Shown: in pieces, positions 24,401 to 36,250 of the stretch
Layout of the letters: each line of letters starts with the position of its first letter
Numbering within the stretch: the first letter of the stretch is position 1
Translations under genes and position numbers: made by a program
Notes under the pieces: generated by a model
What the model saw: the letters and a program-made list of their open reading frames with translations, nothing else
Told to the model about the DNA's origin: nothing
Databases searched by the model: none
Source: Cardiocondyla obscurior
Taxonomy: Eukaryota > Arthropoda > Insecta > Hymenoptera > Formicidae
Assembly (NCBI RefSeq): GCF_019399895.1
Contig: NC_091887.1
Coordinates: 682,001-746,000 of the forward strand
Direction: 5' to 3'
DNA: 64,000 bases

Positions 24401-27400
24401 AATATTCCACACTTGGATTCAAAACCCTCGGTTTGTGCTAAAAGTGTCTAAAAGCCACCCCACGCTAAAGTACGGAAGACCGGCCGACCACCCACCCCCG
24501 GCAGGTGATTCCAAGTCGCGCGAGAATGGATAAAGCCCCGGTATTCTTCCTATTACGACTTTCCTTAAGTTTCCGAAAAGACGACCACCCGCAGGCATAG
24601 TTATCGCAATTTTCTGTTGCGCCCTTTTTAGTTCGAGTCGCATTATCCGTCATCCTTTATCCTACATTTTTAAAATAAATTTTTAACTTTGACATTTTTG
24701 TCGCACATCGATCTTATTTGCGCGCATACGTAATATTGATTTCCATCGTTCTTCAATTCCGGGAGAACAAATTTTGACTAGTATCGGTTAACAATTTTAT
24801 CTTGTTGTTAATATTAAATTAATTTTTCCTGGAAATTTTTTTTCTATCGCGCATCGATTTTATTTGCTTTATATAAATTAGTTTCCGCTTGTAAATTAGT
24901 TGGGTGATAAACTACGACCGTTTTTGTTACTTTTTATTTATTTTTTCATGTAAATTATGCATTTGGAGATAAATATGTTCTTTTTTTTTTTTGTACTGGA
25001 GAGTCGTTTTTACTTAATATTGATGAGAGCCGATGTTTTTTGATAATAATTTATGCTAAAAGCGCGATAAATACTAGGCGAGACGAGAACGCGTAAATAT
25101 ACATACACTCATTTTTCAAAGAATTGAAGTCTTATTTTAACGCGTTACTGTATGCTTTGCACACCCAATGACTAACTAACGGATCACTTTTATTCATCTC
25201 AAATACGCAGTGCTGAAAAACCGCAATGTTAATGTGACCTTAAATCCAGTCGGCATCGACGTGCAACGGAGAAAACGCGTTTCGCACAGATCTTTTTTTG
25301 ATATGATAATATCGAATAAGGATGAAGTCCACTTTCGTAGAAAATATTAACATACGTTTTGATACGTGAGGTGAAAAAAGTAGAATCATTCGTCATCCGG
25401 ATCTCTTTCGATAAATATGACGAGAAAACCTTGAGTGGCTGCACGAACGAATATGTATTACAAAAAAAAAAAAAAAATTTTTTTTAAAAGTGTTAATATT
25501 TATACATTAATTTAATTTTATATTAATTTAAACACACGTACGTGTTATAGAATCAAAAACATGAAATACTTATTAATATAAATAATTTTTATAATATTTT
25601 AAAATTAGTAAACGAAATCTTAATTGAAGAGCCGGGTTTGTGAATTGCGGCCGGTATTATTCACATGCACATTATTTCTTCGCTCCGATCTCATAAAATA
25701 TGCATACTGATGCGTGCCCAGTGTAAATCAATAATTTATTATAAATTGATTCGGTACATACCAAATGATGCATCGAATAATATAATACTAATGATATAAT
25801 ACCGGTGTAATAATATAATATCGATATTGTCGTAAGATATTGGCGTGTTTAAAATTGATGTACGTCTCCGCGTGCGAATTAAAGTAGATGACGACGAAAC
25901 CAATAGTTTTAAATATCGTTTCCAATCCTCGACGGATAATTTTCTACTTTTAACGGCGGCTATTTCCACCTTCGCGCGCGAACATTGATTTCCGCAATTC
26001 GTTCCGCGACTGTTTGGGATGTATTAATTTGAATAACGCTATCGGATGAATTAATAATAAACAATTAGGTTAATTAGATCTCCAGATTGCCAGGAAATGC
26101 GGACTGTTAATATAATAATTTACATGCGGTATAATTATTAGTCGCGGCGTTATTTATTCGACTGGGAAAATAAAAAATTATATTGAGACGCTCGCGATTT
26201 CGTTACTCGAGTACGTTGAAAAATTGCCGTTCGGAAAATAAAATGCGAAACGTTAAGATTAAAGCCCTTCGGCTTGTCGACAGTTGCGCGCATTGTAATT
26301 TCGCACCGTTGATATGGTGTTGCAAATTTTATGGAGCAATTTTTTTTCTTTTACAGACGACAGCCATCTTCGCGATCGCTCTTTGCGAATAACGCGATTT
26401 AGCGCACGAGCTCAGCTACGAAGCGCTGCTAGTCATTCTCGACGCTCCAATTTATTAATGATGTTAATTCTAGACGGAACAAAGGAAATATCTCGCTGGT
26501 GGCTATCGATATTGCGTTTGTAAAATATGGATTACGCGGGAGATGTCCGTAACAGGTGCACACGGCCGGCCTCTCCCGATTTAATAATACAATATTCCAT
26601 GTCCTATTGTATGCACGATCGGATAAATTTATTACGAGTCATAAAATCCTAAGCGACAAACATGGCACGCGCATACCTGAAAACTGGATAAATTATATAA
26701 CGTGACAAAAGTTGCGAATTGTTTTTAACCGTCCCGAACTTCCTTTGCCGCGTCAGCCCCGCTTTCATCACGGGCGAAATAACAATGTGAAATTTCGGAA
26801 TTTTTCAATTATTATTAATAAAATTACCAGACGCGTATATACGTTTTTTGCCGGGGCGGCAGAAATTATGTCTGGCGCGGCGCGGCGCGGGGTTCTTAAC
26901 AATATGCGACCGCGCAATTTTCGATTTAATAAAAATACGTTTACAAAAGGTGGATTAATTTTCTTTTTATCAATGATACCGCCATTATTACTGTTGTTTA
27001 CGTTGGTTCGTTATGCAATCTCCGTGCGTGCTTTCGACGCACGAAACATTTCGCAATCTCGCATTACATTCTGCCGCTAATTGTTTCAACCGCGCGGCAC
27101 GCACTTTCGGGGGAAAACGCATCATCGGTCTGCGGCAGCGCGGCTCGTCACGCGATTCTTATGCAACTTGCGCAACGCGCGTTAATCCGCGTGGGATCCG
27201 TGATTTTTCTCGCGCCGTAGGTCGCGCTGTTTTCGCGTGGTCGCCGAAACGGAAGCAATAATACGGTCGTGGCCAACGACGAAGTTAACGAGGTACGAGC
27301 ATACCGTCCGTTAACTTAACGCCGGCCAAATATTATTTTTGCAATTTCCACTGAATCCCGCTAACGAGCGCGCGTTCGTGCAAAAGCGCTGACGTTCCGT

Positions 27401-27900
27401 CTCTCTGTCTCGCTTTCTCTCTCTCTGTTTTTTTTTTTTTTTTCCCTCCGCCTGTCTTTAATTTCGCATGCAAAATTCTCTCAATGATGGCGACAAACAC
27501 GTTAATCTATCGTTTCGCGATTTTTCCGGACGGCTACGATCTCGGGGATTGAGAAACTCGAAGGGGAATTCCCGGTAGCTAGATTACCGCAAAAGCGGGG
27601 AATAATTTTTTTTTTTTTTTTTTAATATTTTTTCCGACCTATCCGGCTGTAGGGCCGGAAACTTTCACGACGAAATACAAACGGGATTAAAGCCAGGCGT
27701 CTGGAAAGGAGTTTTAAATCAATCGGGGAACCGCGCCTTGCAATATTTACGCGGCGCGGAGTGATTTACAAAGACGCGAGACTAATGTGCGAGATTTACA
27801 TACGGTATGACGCACGTCTGTCTTTTCCTTTCGTCCTCCTCGCGGAGTCGCGGAAGGGAGGGAGACGAGAGGAGAGGGCCTCGTAAGGCCGACACGACGA
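18481..27900. other. Gene-poor stretch without supportable coding sequence
   Basis: About 9.4 kb alternates between AT-rich and CpG-rich patches and has many homopolymer runs. The longest open frame (plus, 19462-20145, 227 codons) starts from TTG, is unusually Lys/Arg-rich and crosses from GC-rich to AT-rich DNA without a compositional break, so it is probably chance. I see no tRNA, rRNA or intact mobile element. It may be intergenic, or intron of a gene with a distal first exon. Confidence 0.5.
23432..23472. repeat. CT-rich simple repeat
   Basis: This is a run of CTCTCT units with occasional CCCT and TATCT interruptions. It is low-complexity, with no further signal. Confidence 0.85.
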
Positions 27901-27929
27901 ATTCGGGGTCCAGTTAAACGGGGGCCGGC

Positions 27930-27966
27930 TATAAAACTGCTGACCGCCGTTGTCGCGGACATCAGT
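27930..27966 (+). promoter_or_regulatory. TATA box and initiator of the chemosensory protein gene
   Basis: TATAAAA occurs at 27930-27936, and an arthropod-type initiator TCAGT lies at 27962-27966, about 30 bp downstream. The start codon follows at 27986, giving a leader of only about 22 nt. The spacing is that of a focused, TATA-driven promoter, in contrast to the CpG-rich promoters of the other genes here. Confidence 0.75.
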
Positions 27967-27985
27967 AACATAACTCTGCTCGAAG

Positions 27986-29344
27986 ATGAAGGTAGGCATA
28001 ACTTTCACCTTTGTTCGCCTTTTGCCTTCTGCGCTTTATCGAGTTCGTCCCATTACCTTTTTGCGCCATCCCCTTGAAGATCCCGCCCCCCCAGCCATCG
28101 TTTTTCACGGCAACAATCCCCTTTTTACCTTTGTAACGCGTTTTAATCGTTTGATTATTCTGTTATCTCTTGTACTCTCGGTTACTCTCGGAAAATACGA
28201 GTGACAACAGCGGAGTGTTGCCAATTTGCGAGTGAAATTTCATTACGCTTGTTTTTGCAAAATTAACGATAACGATACGCGACGCGGACCCGGGTCTCTC
28301 TCCCTTGCTTACTTTTAAAAACCACCCGAAAATAACGCGCTTCAAATTAACCCAATTTTAAATAATTTAGTAACATTACTTCTTTTTTTTTTTTTTTCCT
28401 TTCCCGATACCGCCTGTCTTCCTTTGATTGTGGATATTTAAAATTTAAAATAATACGTGTCACCGTTCCTTTATTATAATTCGTGATTTCTGAACTTTTT
28501 AAATATTCCACTTCTCTCCTCTTTTTTTTTCTTTTCTTTTTTTTTTTTTCGCCACGTGGGAATCGCATAGACGTTAATTGCCGCCTTTTATTCCGCGAAA
28601 ATTCAATCCTGAGAGACTGAAAGTGAATAATGCAGTGCAAGTTCTTCGGTGCATCGAGGCTGTTTCACGTCGCTAACGACCTCGGAGACCGTTTAAGGAT
28701 CTCCTACGGTGATTCAATGTCTGTCTCCCCGTACATCCTCGCAAAAATTCACCGTTAATCCGCCGCTAAACGTGCGCTGATTTTTTTGCGACCGTAGCGC
28801 GCGCTCTTAAATCGCGGGCGAGAGACTCCGGGTCGGGCGAGGTAGAATTTCTTTACGAGAGTGAAAGGCGTTAGGAAATGTAGCCCGTGGTAATGGTGAC
28901 GATTGCATAACTTTTATGAAGGCATGCAAGTTGTTGCTTAATGATATTATTTTTCTTCCCACGTTATCATCGAGCACGACATGTTGTCTAATAAAATGTT
29001 TCAGTTTCTAATTTCTCAACGGGACTTGCATATAAAGTGGCACTTCATGCCTGCAGCATAACATCAAATTAATTACGGCGGACGGTTTATTTAAATTGAG
29101 CTAAAATTAATATTTTAAGTTTTCGAGTTTGTCTGGAAATTCTTGGTGAATATTCGACGCGATATCAAACGTCTTATATTCACGTATTAATATTACTACG
29201 TTATCTTCGCCGAAAGAGCCAAATATCTCTGGGCGAGCCCACAGGATAACATCATTTCGGTCGCCGCCCTTTGCGCGCTTTACCCTTTCCTAAAATATGG
29301 CGAGTATCGCGTGTATATCGCGTAGGGCTTTCTCCTCCACGCCA

Positions 29345-29388
<44 letters not shown>

Positions 29389-32300
29389 GATAGAGATAGA
29401 GAGAGGTCCATTCTATACTAATTAACATCCTAACTAACTCTCCAGCATTAACCCGTTATGTACTAGCGTAACCATCTGGTCGTGGTCTTCAGGGGAGGGT
29501 GAGAGATCCGCTTTTGAGCTCGAACCAGCTTGTCGAAAGTGTTGCGGTTTGCATTTTCGGCGAATTAAGCCACGCAATTTTAAGAAAAGATTCCAGACGG
29601 AATATTAAATCCAGACGCCGACTTGTAAAAATTACTCGCGAACTTTTCATCAACTTTGCAAGATTAAACGGTAAATACTTAACTACGTAAACTTTTTTTT
29701 TTCCCCCCTCGGACGGACTAGAATAAAAAAAATTAAAAAAAACTAAATTTTTTATCTCTAGATTAATCGGATCTATTCTCATTAACGAGTTGAAAATTTA
29801 TTTCAATTACTAGACAGAACCGAGCGACATAATCGTCAAAACTGATATTTTAAAATCAGAGCAGTTGGTGCTCATTTTATGACTTGAAGCTAACAAAACG
29901 TATATATGAAAATATGCTATTTACTTTTTTTTTTTTAATTTTTTACAGCGTGACACTGATAGATTATCTTACAGTACGATATTCATATAAATTATCTAAA
30001 TGAATAATTTAAATGTAGTATCTGTTGAAGTTAATTTAAACGAGACGTTAAATAGTGCCTAATTTATTATAATAATAAATTTCTCGATGGTAAATTGTTC
30101 TCAAAATTCACGAGTAATATTTTCAGATTACTTTTTTTTTTCTTTTTCATATACTGCACATCGTGAAAACGCTTTGACGTTCCGTTCGAAGTCAAATGCG
30201 ATGGAAGTGTCTCTTAACGTAACCGCGTTTGAGAAATCGTTTTACACATTCTGTATAATTGAATTGATTTCAAAACGGAGCTGCGCGCCGCGTGGCACCG
30301 GCCTTCCGTCTACTGTCTTTAACTGCTAATGAAGCGTGCAATGTACGTCTAGCCTGCTGTTCCTGTTTTCCCGTAGGCCTGCTGGGACCTCGTCGCTATT
30401 TCTCATTCTATTTTCGACAGGTTTAGACGAATTTCCGTGGCGGGCGCGTACACGGGAGAGCGATATGCACAACACGCGTAACACGTACGCACATGTTCGT
30501 TGATATTCGCGTCACGCGCTAAACACGCCCGCATACGATTTTGGCAGTGTGATTATGAACGTGCGGAGTCGGGTACGGCGGCAAACATTTGACCGTGTAC
30601 GCGACATTTGCCCGACGAGTTTGGATCCCTGGACCCTGACACTTTGTCCGCGGATATATTTATAGCCGTGCTGCGCAATCGGTCTTCCAAAATTTTAACA
30701 AACAAATCCCGACGCTAAGTTTGCAAACCACGCTTCCGTACCCCGTTTATCTTTTGCGCATAATGCATGCGCGCACGTACAGCACACATATCGAAGATCG
30801 CTAGCCTATCTAGATTCTTCGGCGCGCATTCTCGTATCTTAAGCAACTTTTTATTTTATTTTATTTTTTTTTAACGTTTAATCTAGGTCCTGGCTCTATG
30901 CCTCCTCGCCGTGGCGATAGTTCTGGCAGAGGAGAAGTACACGACGAAATACGACAATATCGACCTGGACACGATTTTGGCGAGCGATCGTCTGCTTAAA
31001 AACTATGTAAACTGCCTGCTGGATAAGGGTAACTGCACCCCCGACGGTAAAGAGCTTAAAGGTGAGCGTTTCAAGATTTATCAATTATTGCTATTGTATT
31101 TCCCTTACTCGTATTAATCCAAACGTTAATTAATATTCCCCCAATTTTCGTAACGCAGTAGAAAAAAAAAAATATAGAAATTAAAAAAAAAAAAATATAA
31201 AAATTGAAAAAAAAAAAATATAAAAATTGAAAAAAAAAAAAAAGGAAAAAAAAGAGATAAACGAGAACAAACGCCTGAAATAACGTGCCTGATGTCCATG
31301 TATTTGACGTGATAACGTGGCGAGACATTCACCACGGTAATGACAATCTTTCACACGCTTTCTAATGCGCCGGGGAATCATCCTTGGCACTAATGGCCAC
31401 CGGCGTCCCATCTCATCTCGTCGAAGGATGCGCGCGATCCGAGGTCGTTTCGTTAACGATGTTACATATGTACGAGGAACGCGCGCGCATATCGCTTCAG
31501 CCCCAGATATGAATAATACGCTACAGCGACCGTCGCTGAAGAGATTTGGGCAAAAAGCACCACGAGACACTTTGCGGGTACACGTGTTTCGCCGTTAGCG
31601 GACGACAAACGCGTCAATTTTATTAATTTTTTATTTTGCTTTTTTTTTTTTTCCCCCTCAAGCACAGGAGAACTTTGCTCGCGGATAAAACCTGTTATTT
31701 GCTCGGTGTCTTTCCGCGGATTACATTTCTTGCAAATTATATTAATTACTCGTAGTGACGTATTGCGATTTATTTCCCACCGTTAGGATCGCGTTTTATC
31801 GTCCGCTTCTTTTCCAGTTTCTTTCCACCTCGGCGTGCTACCTCGTCGCGAGATAAAACGCACGATGGACGGTAATACGTTACCGAGGATATATAGTCCT
31901 GTCTCGGAAAATTCGCGAGAGATACGCGGGGGGGTGTACGGTCAGCTGACTGGAGCAGCTGGTGCAAATGACGCCGAGGGTGAGCAAGAAAGTCGGGACG
32001 GCTTTCTGCGGGGACGCGGCGTATTCGAGAAATAACATATGTCATTATGAACTCCGAACCGAAAAGTACTTTCGCCGAGGTGGAAATAATTTCGCGAGAA
32101 AAAGAAACTTTCCGCCCGCCAAAATATTTACCGGCGTAAAAAGGCAGAGATACGTAATCGACATTTTGCGAAAAAGATAAACGAGACGCAGCTTTAAACT
32201 TTATATATTTTTTTTTTTTTTTTTAGAGGGTCTTAACCGCGTAATTTTATACGGCTTTAGCGCTCCCGATGGGAGTAACATTTTAAACATCTCGCATGCC

Positions 32301-33199
32301 GCTTTCGTGTCCCTGATCCGAATTTCTCTTGCATTATCTTTTTTTTCTTTTTCTTTCTTTCAGAGGCTCTTCCTGACGCACTCGAGAGCGAATGTCACAA
32401 ATGCAGCGAGAAGCAAAAGAAGGGCACCGAGAAGGTCGTCCGGTATCTAGTCAACAAGGTACGCGCTAACGTGTATGCGCGCCCGTCACTTTTCACCGGG
32501 CTAATTAAACGCGAGGTCTGCGTAATGAGTTGATGCCGGTGGGAGCGCGCGAACGCTTGGGGGATACGTCGAGGCGGTTTAAATGCCGCGGAACTAGTTT
32601 GACTTTCACGCAGAGACGGGTTAACCCTCTCTGTCGAGTGGCGGTCCTGTGGCAGGGGGTGTCCCCGTGATTCGTTTGCGAACCACGCCCGGAAAACTTT
32701 CGCGTCCGTGGCCAAATAATTTAACGGCCACGTGAACCCGTCCCTTCGATCCGCGCCCTTCTTTCGAAAAACTGATTTCACCCCCGACTGACCGGTCATT
32801 CGTTTAAAAAAAAAAAAAGATTTCAACTCATTTCACGTTGACGCCGCAGCGTTTCACGGCGATTCTCGAAACGTTAAAACGCGCTTTTCGACAGAAGCCT
32901 GAAATTATTTACGATCATCTCAAAGCGCTAAAATGATAAACGCGTGAACTCTGAAAAGCTTCCGGCCCCCTTTATTATATTTATGCGAGCGTAACTAGTA
33001 GCTAGTAGCACATCTTCGATAAATGTAATCCTGTTACGCGAACTTGTTACGGAGAATGGAAGAGCGATTGCTTATTCGATCTTTTACTTTATTTCAGAAA
33101 CCGGAAACTTGGGAGCAACTTAAGAAGAAGTTCGATCCCAATGGCCAATACTCCCAGAAGTATGTAGACGAGGCGCGCAAGCAGGGAATAAGTGTGTGA
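27986..33199 (+). CDS. Chemosensory protein (CSP/OS-D family)
   Basis: This is a small secreted helical carrier of hydrophobic ligands, found in chemosensory lymph and many other insect tissues. Coding exons are 27986-27991 (only ATG AAG), 30887-31061, 32364-32458 and 33098-33199, giving 125 aa. The signal peptide is MKVLALCLLAVAIVLA. Mature motifs are YTTKYDNIDLDTILASDRLL, NYVNC, ELKEALPDAL and KPETWEQLKKKFDP. The four cysteines are spaced C-X6-C-X18-C-X2-C (C45, C52, C71, C74), the family signature. The phase-1 intron just after ...ELK is the conserved CSP intron. The introns after codon 2 (about 2.9 kb) and after VNK (639 bp) are additional. AATAAA signals follow at 33278 and 33320. No other CSP copy is in the window. 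Confidence 0.95.
29349..29405. repeat. (GA)n microsatellite in CSP intron 1
   Basis: A GAGAGA run with GATAGA interruptions towards its 3' end, inside the first intron of the chemosensory protein gene. Confidence 0.9.
31158..31256. repeat. A-rich short tandem repeat in CSP intron 2
   Basis: Poly(A) tracts of 11-13 bases alternate with near-identical TATAAAAATTG spacers, making about three units of roughly 25 bp. It is low-complexity DNA within the intron. Confidence 0.7.
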
Positions 33200-33277
33200 A
33201 TAATTTAGGTTCTTATTTCGCTGAGTAGAACGCCGAGAAATCTGTCCTCCCCTTCTTTCCACACCGCATTCGAATTA

Positions 33278-33330
33278 AATAAATCTGTTAGCGCGATTTT
33301 AAATACATACGACCTTACCAATAAAATAAA
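33278..33330 (+). terminator. Poly(A) signals of the CSP gene
   Basis: AATAAA occurs at 33278-33283 and again twice in the string at 33320-33330. The first is about 80 bp after the stop codon, giving the short 3' UTR typical of this family. Confidence 0.6.
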
Positions 33331-35000
33331 CTCAGGCGTTACGAAGAAATGCATGTTACCAGAAGTTACTTTAATTAATAAAAAGTAAGTGTCAAAAAAA
33401 AAAAAAAAAAAATAGGCTCCTAACCGAGTTGTTGAATTATTAATATCATTATTGTCCGTCATTTAACGATTTCCATTTCTCCGTTTCCGATCCCTTGTCT
33501 TCCGTTTGATCGGCGGACTAGGTTTGCACGCCAGTCACGGCTGGCAATAATATATTTCTCGATGCCACGCGGATCTCCTCCACGAAAGCAGTTCGACACT
33601 TCGGGAAGAGATAAATCTAGGCACAATGCCGAAGAAAAGTTCCCTGGCCGAAGTTTGAGGTCCGAACGTCGCCCTTGAGACCCCCGTCACCCCTCCCCCT
33701 CCTCCGCTTAATTTCCTGACGCTGTCCGATACGAAATATATGTGCGCATATCTATACCGGGGCCTTTGCCGTTCTCCGAAACACCGGCGGAAACCGACGC
33801 GACGGCGATTTTGTATTTCCATCCTAGATCGAGAGAAGCGTTCCGATCCACCGAGAAGCTGGCTTTCCCTCCCTCGCCACCTCGCCGTCTCCGGGGAAAA
33901 CCGAGAGCGTATTTCATCGCGGAACAAGAACACGGAAGGATAATCGATACCGTTCAGTCAGGTAACGACTGGAGTCGACTTCTCGGAGTTATCAAAGTTG
34001 CATGAGGACTAACGAGGGCTGCCTCGCGCGACACGCGCTCGCGGATCTCGTCTCGTAAAATCGCATCGCGATTTAAATAAAGCGAAGGGCATTCTCGCGC
34101 CGTCGTCGCCGCGTCTCGCTGCGATAATCCCCGCCTAGCGCGTTATTAAATTAAAGAAGTTAAGGGGTGCACCGAGATGGGCCGACAAGTACACATGCAT
34201 AACTAATCACCCCCGTCGTTGCGCTTCCTTCGCCGCAGGCCCCCCTCGGCCCCCTCCTCTCTCCGCGGGCCACGAACTTCGCCGACGACGCGCACGTTAA
34301 ATATGTAAATGAATTACGAGATTAGTGTATAGTCAACTTAAGCAGTCGATTTAAATGCACCGCGACGGACCGAGGGCGCGAGGCGGCGGTGATGATGAAG
34401 ATGGAAAGGGCTCCGGAAGGTCACTCGAGCGATCGGAAATCGCGCAAATCGCGAGGTGGCGAGAACCCGCGAGGGCGCGACCCTCGGCGAGGGAAGGGAG
34501 AGAAGAAGGGTGAGCTTGCGGCGACGATGGCGATTCGAGAAAACCGAAAATTCAATCTCCGCGTGCCGCCACTCGACAAGAATTCTCTCGCCCCTTTACA
34601 CAACCCCCCCTCCCCCCGCCCCTTTCACGTCGATCGGATTGAAATCCGAATGTCGTCGACTCGTCGGGATGCACTCGTAGCAAACGGATTTCGAGACTTC
34701 AACAGGTTGGGAAATTCCGCACGCAACCTTTGAGGCATCTGCCGACAGCGTCAGCTGATTGCTCTCGTCCCTATCACGTTCTTTATTCCCGTTAGAACAA
34801 AAATTACAATCGTCCGAGTGCGAATATCGAAATTAAATGTTAAAGAATCACCCGCAAGTGTGAAAAGAGATTAAACGTCAGCGTGGTTTCAACGGCGATT
34901 TTGTTTAAATATTAGAACAAACCATGCAATTATGATCGACAACGTGTTGTCGGTTCAAGAGATCTAATTGTTAACTACGAAAATAAACCATGCGACTCAC
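33331..35000. other. Intergenic, partly CpG-rich, no supportable gene
   Basis: The stretch between the CSP 3' end and the minus-strand candidate exon at 35001 holds several overlapping ORFs on both strands (for example 33535-33933 minus, 34389-34733 plus). These are Arg-rich and have no recognisable motifs. They look like chance frames in CpG-rich DNA. Confidence 0.45.
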
Positions 35001-35044
35001 CGATCTGCATGAGCTTCAGCGGAGGTGTAGAATTCAGCCGGTGA
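35001..35044 (-). other. Candidate minus-strand exon, possibly with a start codon
   Basis: On the minus strand a strong acceptor (TTTTTCTTTCTGTTACAG) is followed by 44 nt and a perfect donor (ATCG|GTGAGT). The exon contains ATG CAG ATC G at its 3' end. A second possible donor (TTTTAG|GTTAGG) ends at 35158, suggesting an upstream leader exon in 35158 to about 35300. The frame that is open throughout the 44 nt is closed upstream by TAG, so this is either 5' UTR or the beginning of a coding region whose later exons I cannot identify. Confidence 0.35.
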
Positions 35045-35383
35045 CTGTAACAGAAAGAAAAATGTTATTGTAGACATGTACATTAATTATTAAAATTAAT
35101 AAAGAGAAAGGTAAAAATTTATATCAGAGTTTTTATTTAAAAAAAATTGATCCTAACCTAAAAGTTGCTCCGCCGATGCCTGATGTCCTTCCTGGACCTG
35201 CTCCTCCTCTCAGATGGGACGTGGTGATCCTTCCTTCCACTGGAAACTCGCGAAATAGTCCACGCACTCCCGTATTATAATCCGCGAACCCGACACAAGA
35301 AACTGACTAAAGCGAGGTCCACGAGTCGTCTCTCAATTTTTCGGACACTTCTAGTAGACGGAATGAACGCCGTGTCATCAAGC

Positions 35384-35698
35384 GACGAACGAAACGGGTC
35401 GCGATGCGAATGTTCCCCGCGCACTTCGTCCTCCTCGAGCTCCTAGAAGATCCCTTGCACGAAACTGGTTGAGAATCTCGGCGGCCGCGACGAATGAGGT
35501 AGGTCGTGATGCGAATGTTCCCCGCGCACTTCGTCCCCCTCGAGCTCCACGAAGATCTCTTGCACGAAACTGATTAAGAATTTCGGCGGCCGCGACGAAC
35601 GAGACGGGCCGCGATGCGAATGTTCCCCGCGCACTTCGTCCTCCTTGAGTTCCTCGAAGATCCCTTGCACGAAACTGGTTGAGAATCTCGACGGCCGC
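35384..35698. repeat. Three-copy 105-bp tandem repeat
   Basis: Units begin at 35384, 35489 and 35594, each exactly 105 bp, with a degenerate start of a fourth at 35699. Copies differ at scattered bases. Because 105 is divisible by three, a minus-strand reading frame repeats a 35-residue unit (SFVAAAEILNQF followed by an Arg/Gly-rich segment). A second minus-strand frame is also open, as part of the 186-codon frame 35443-36003. No ATG start, and no choice between the frames, can be supported. Confidence 0.9.
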
Positions 35699-36049
35699 GA
35701 CGGAGAAGACGCGCGAGGTGCAGATCTCGCGCTCTGACAATGGCGATCTGCCGGAACTCGCTGAACGCCGCTGAAGGAGATGGCGTGTAAAGCGGGTCGG
35801 TGATGCTTGTCGCGGGCGACGCGGCTAATGTCAGATCGCACGCTCCGTGCTGCACTCGCTACGTATCCTTGTCGTTTCGAAGTCCTTTTCCGAGGCACAA
35901 AATAAAGCGCAGAACGATGAATGAAATGACACGGAACTAAGAAATGATTGTTCGTTTCGGTGTCCCCGACGTCGACACTTATTCGTCTCGAGAACCGATA
36001 CACTCCTTACGTCGCCGGCGTACTGGCCCAACTGTGCAACAGGCCGCTT

Positions 36050-36250
36050 GCAGCGACGTTGCAGCAGCGGTAGCGACAGGCGATCGAGGGAGCGCTGTGA
36101 TTGGTCGGCGCGCTAGAGTCTCCCCCTCACCGCACCGGACTGCACTCAAGTGGTTGAATAAGATGCGTTTGGTGATACATTTTTCTATGCTCGTTCGTTA
36201 AAAGTCTCGAACAGTATTTCAATATCGCATAAAATAATTCGGTGTAAGCT
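36050..36250. promoter_or_regulatory. Probable divergent promoter with inverted CCAAT box
   Basis: GTGATTGGTCGG near 36097 contains ATTGG, an inverted CCAAT (NF-Y type) box. CpG-rich DNA flanks it on both sides. Candidate leader exons run to the right (donor at 36535) and possibly to the left on the minus strand (35158, 35001-35044). The start sites are inferred from this arrangement. Confidence 0.35.

Noticed and set aside
31071..31335. Phe-rich minus-strand ORFs in CSP intron 2
   Set aside because: They are translations of the A-rich tandem repeat at 31158-31256 and nearby sequence.
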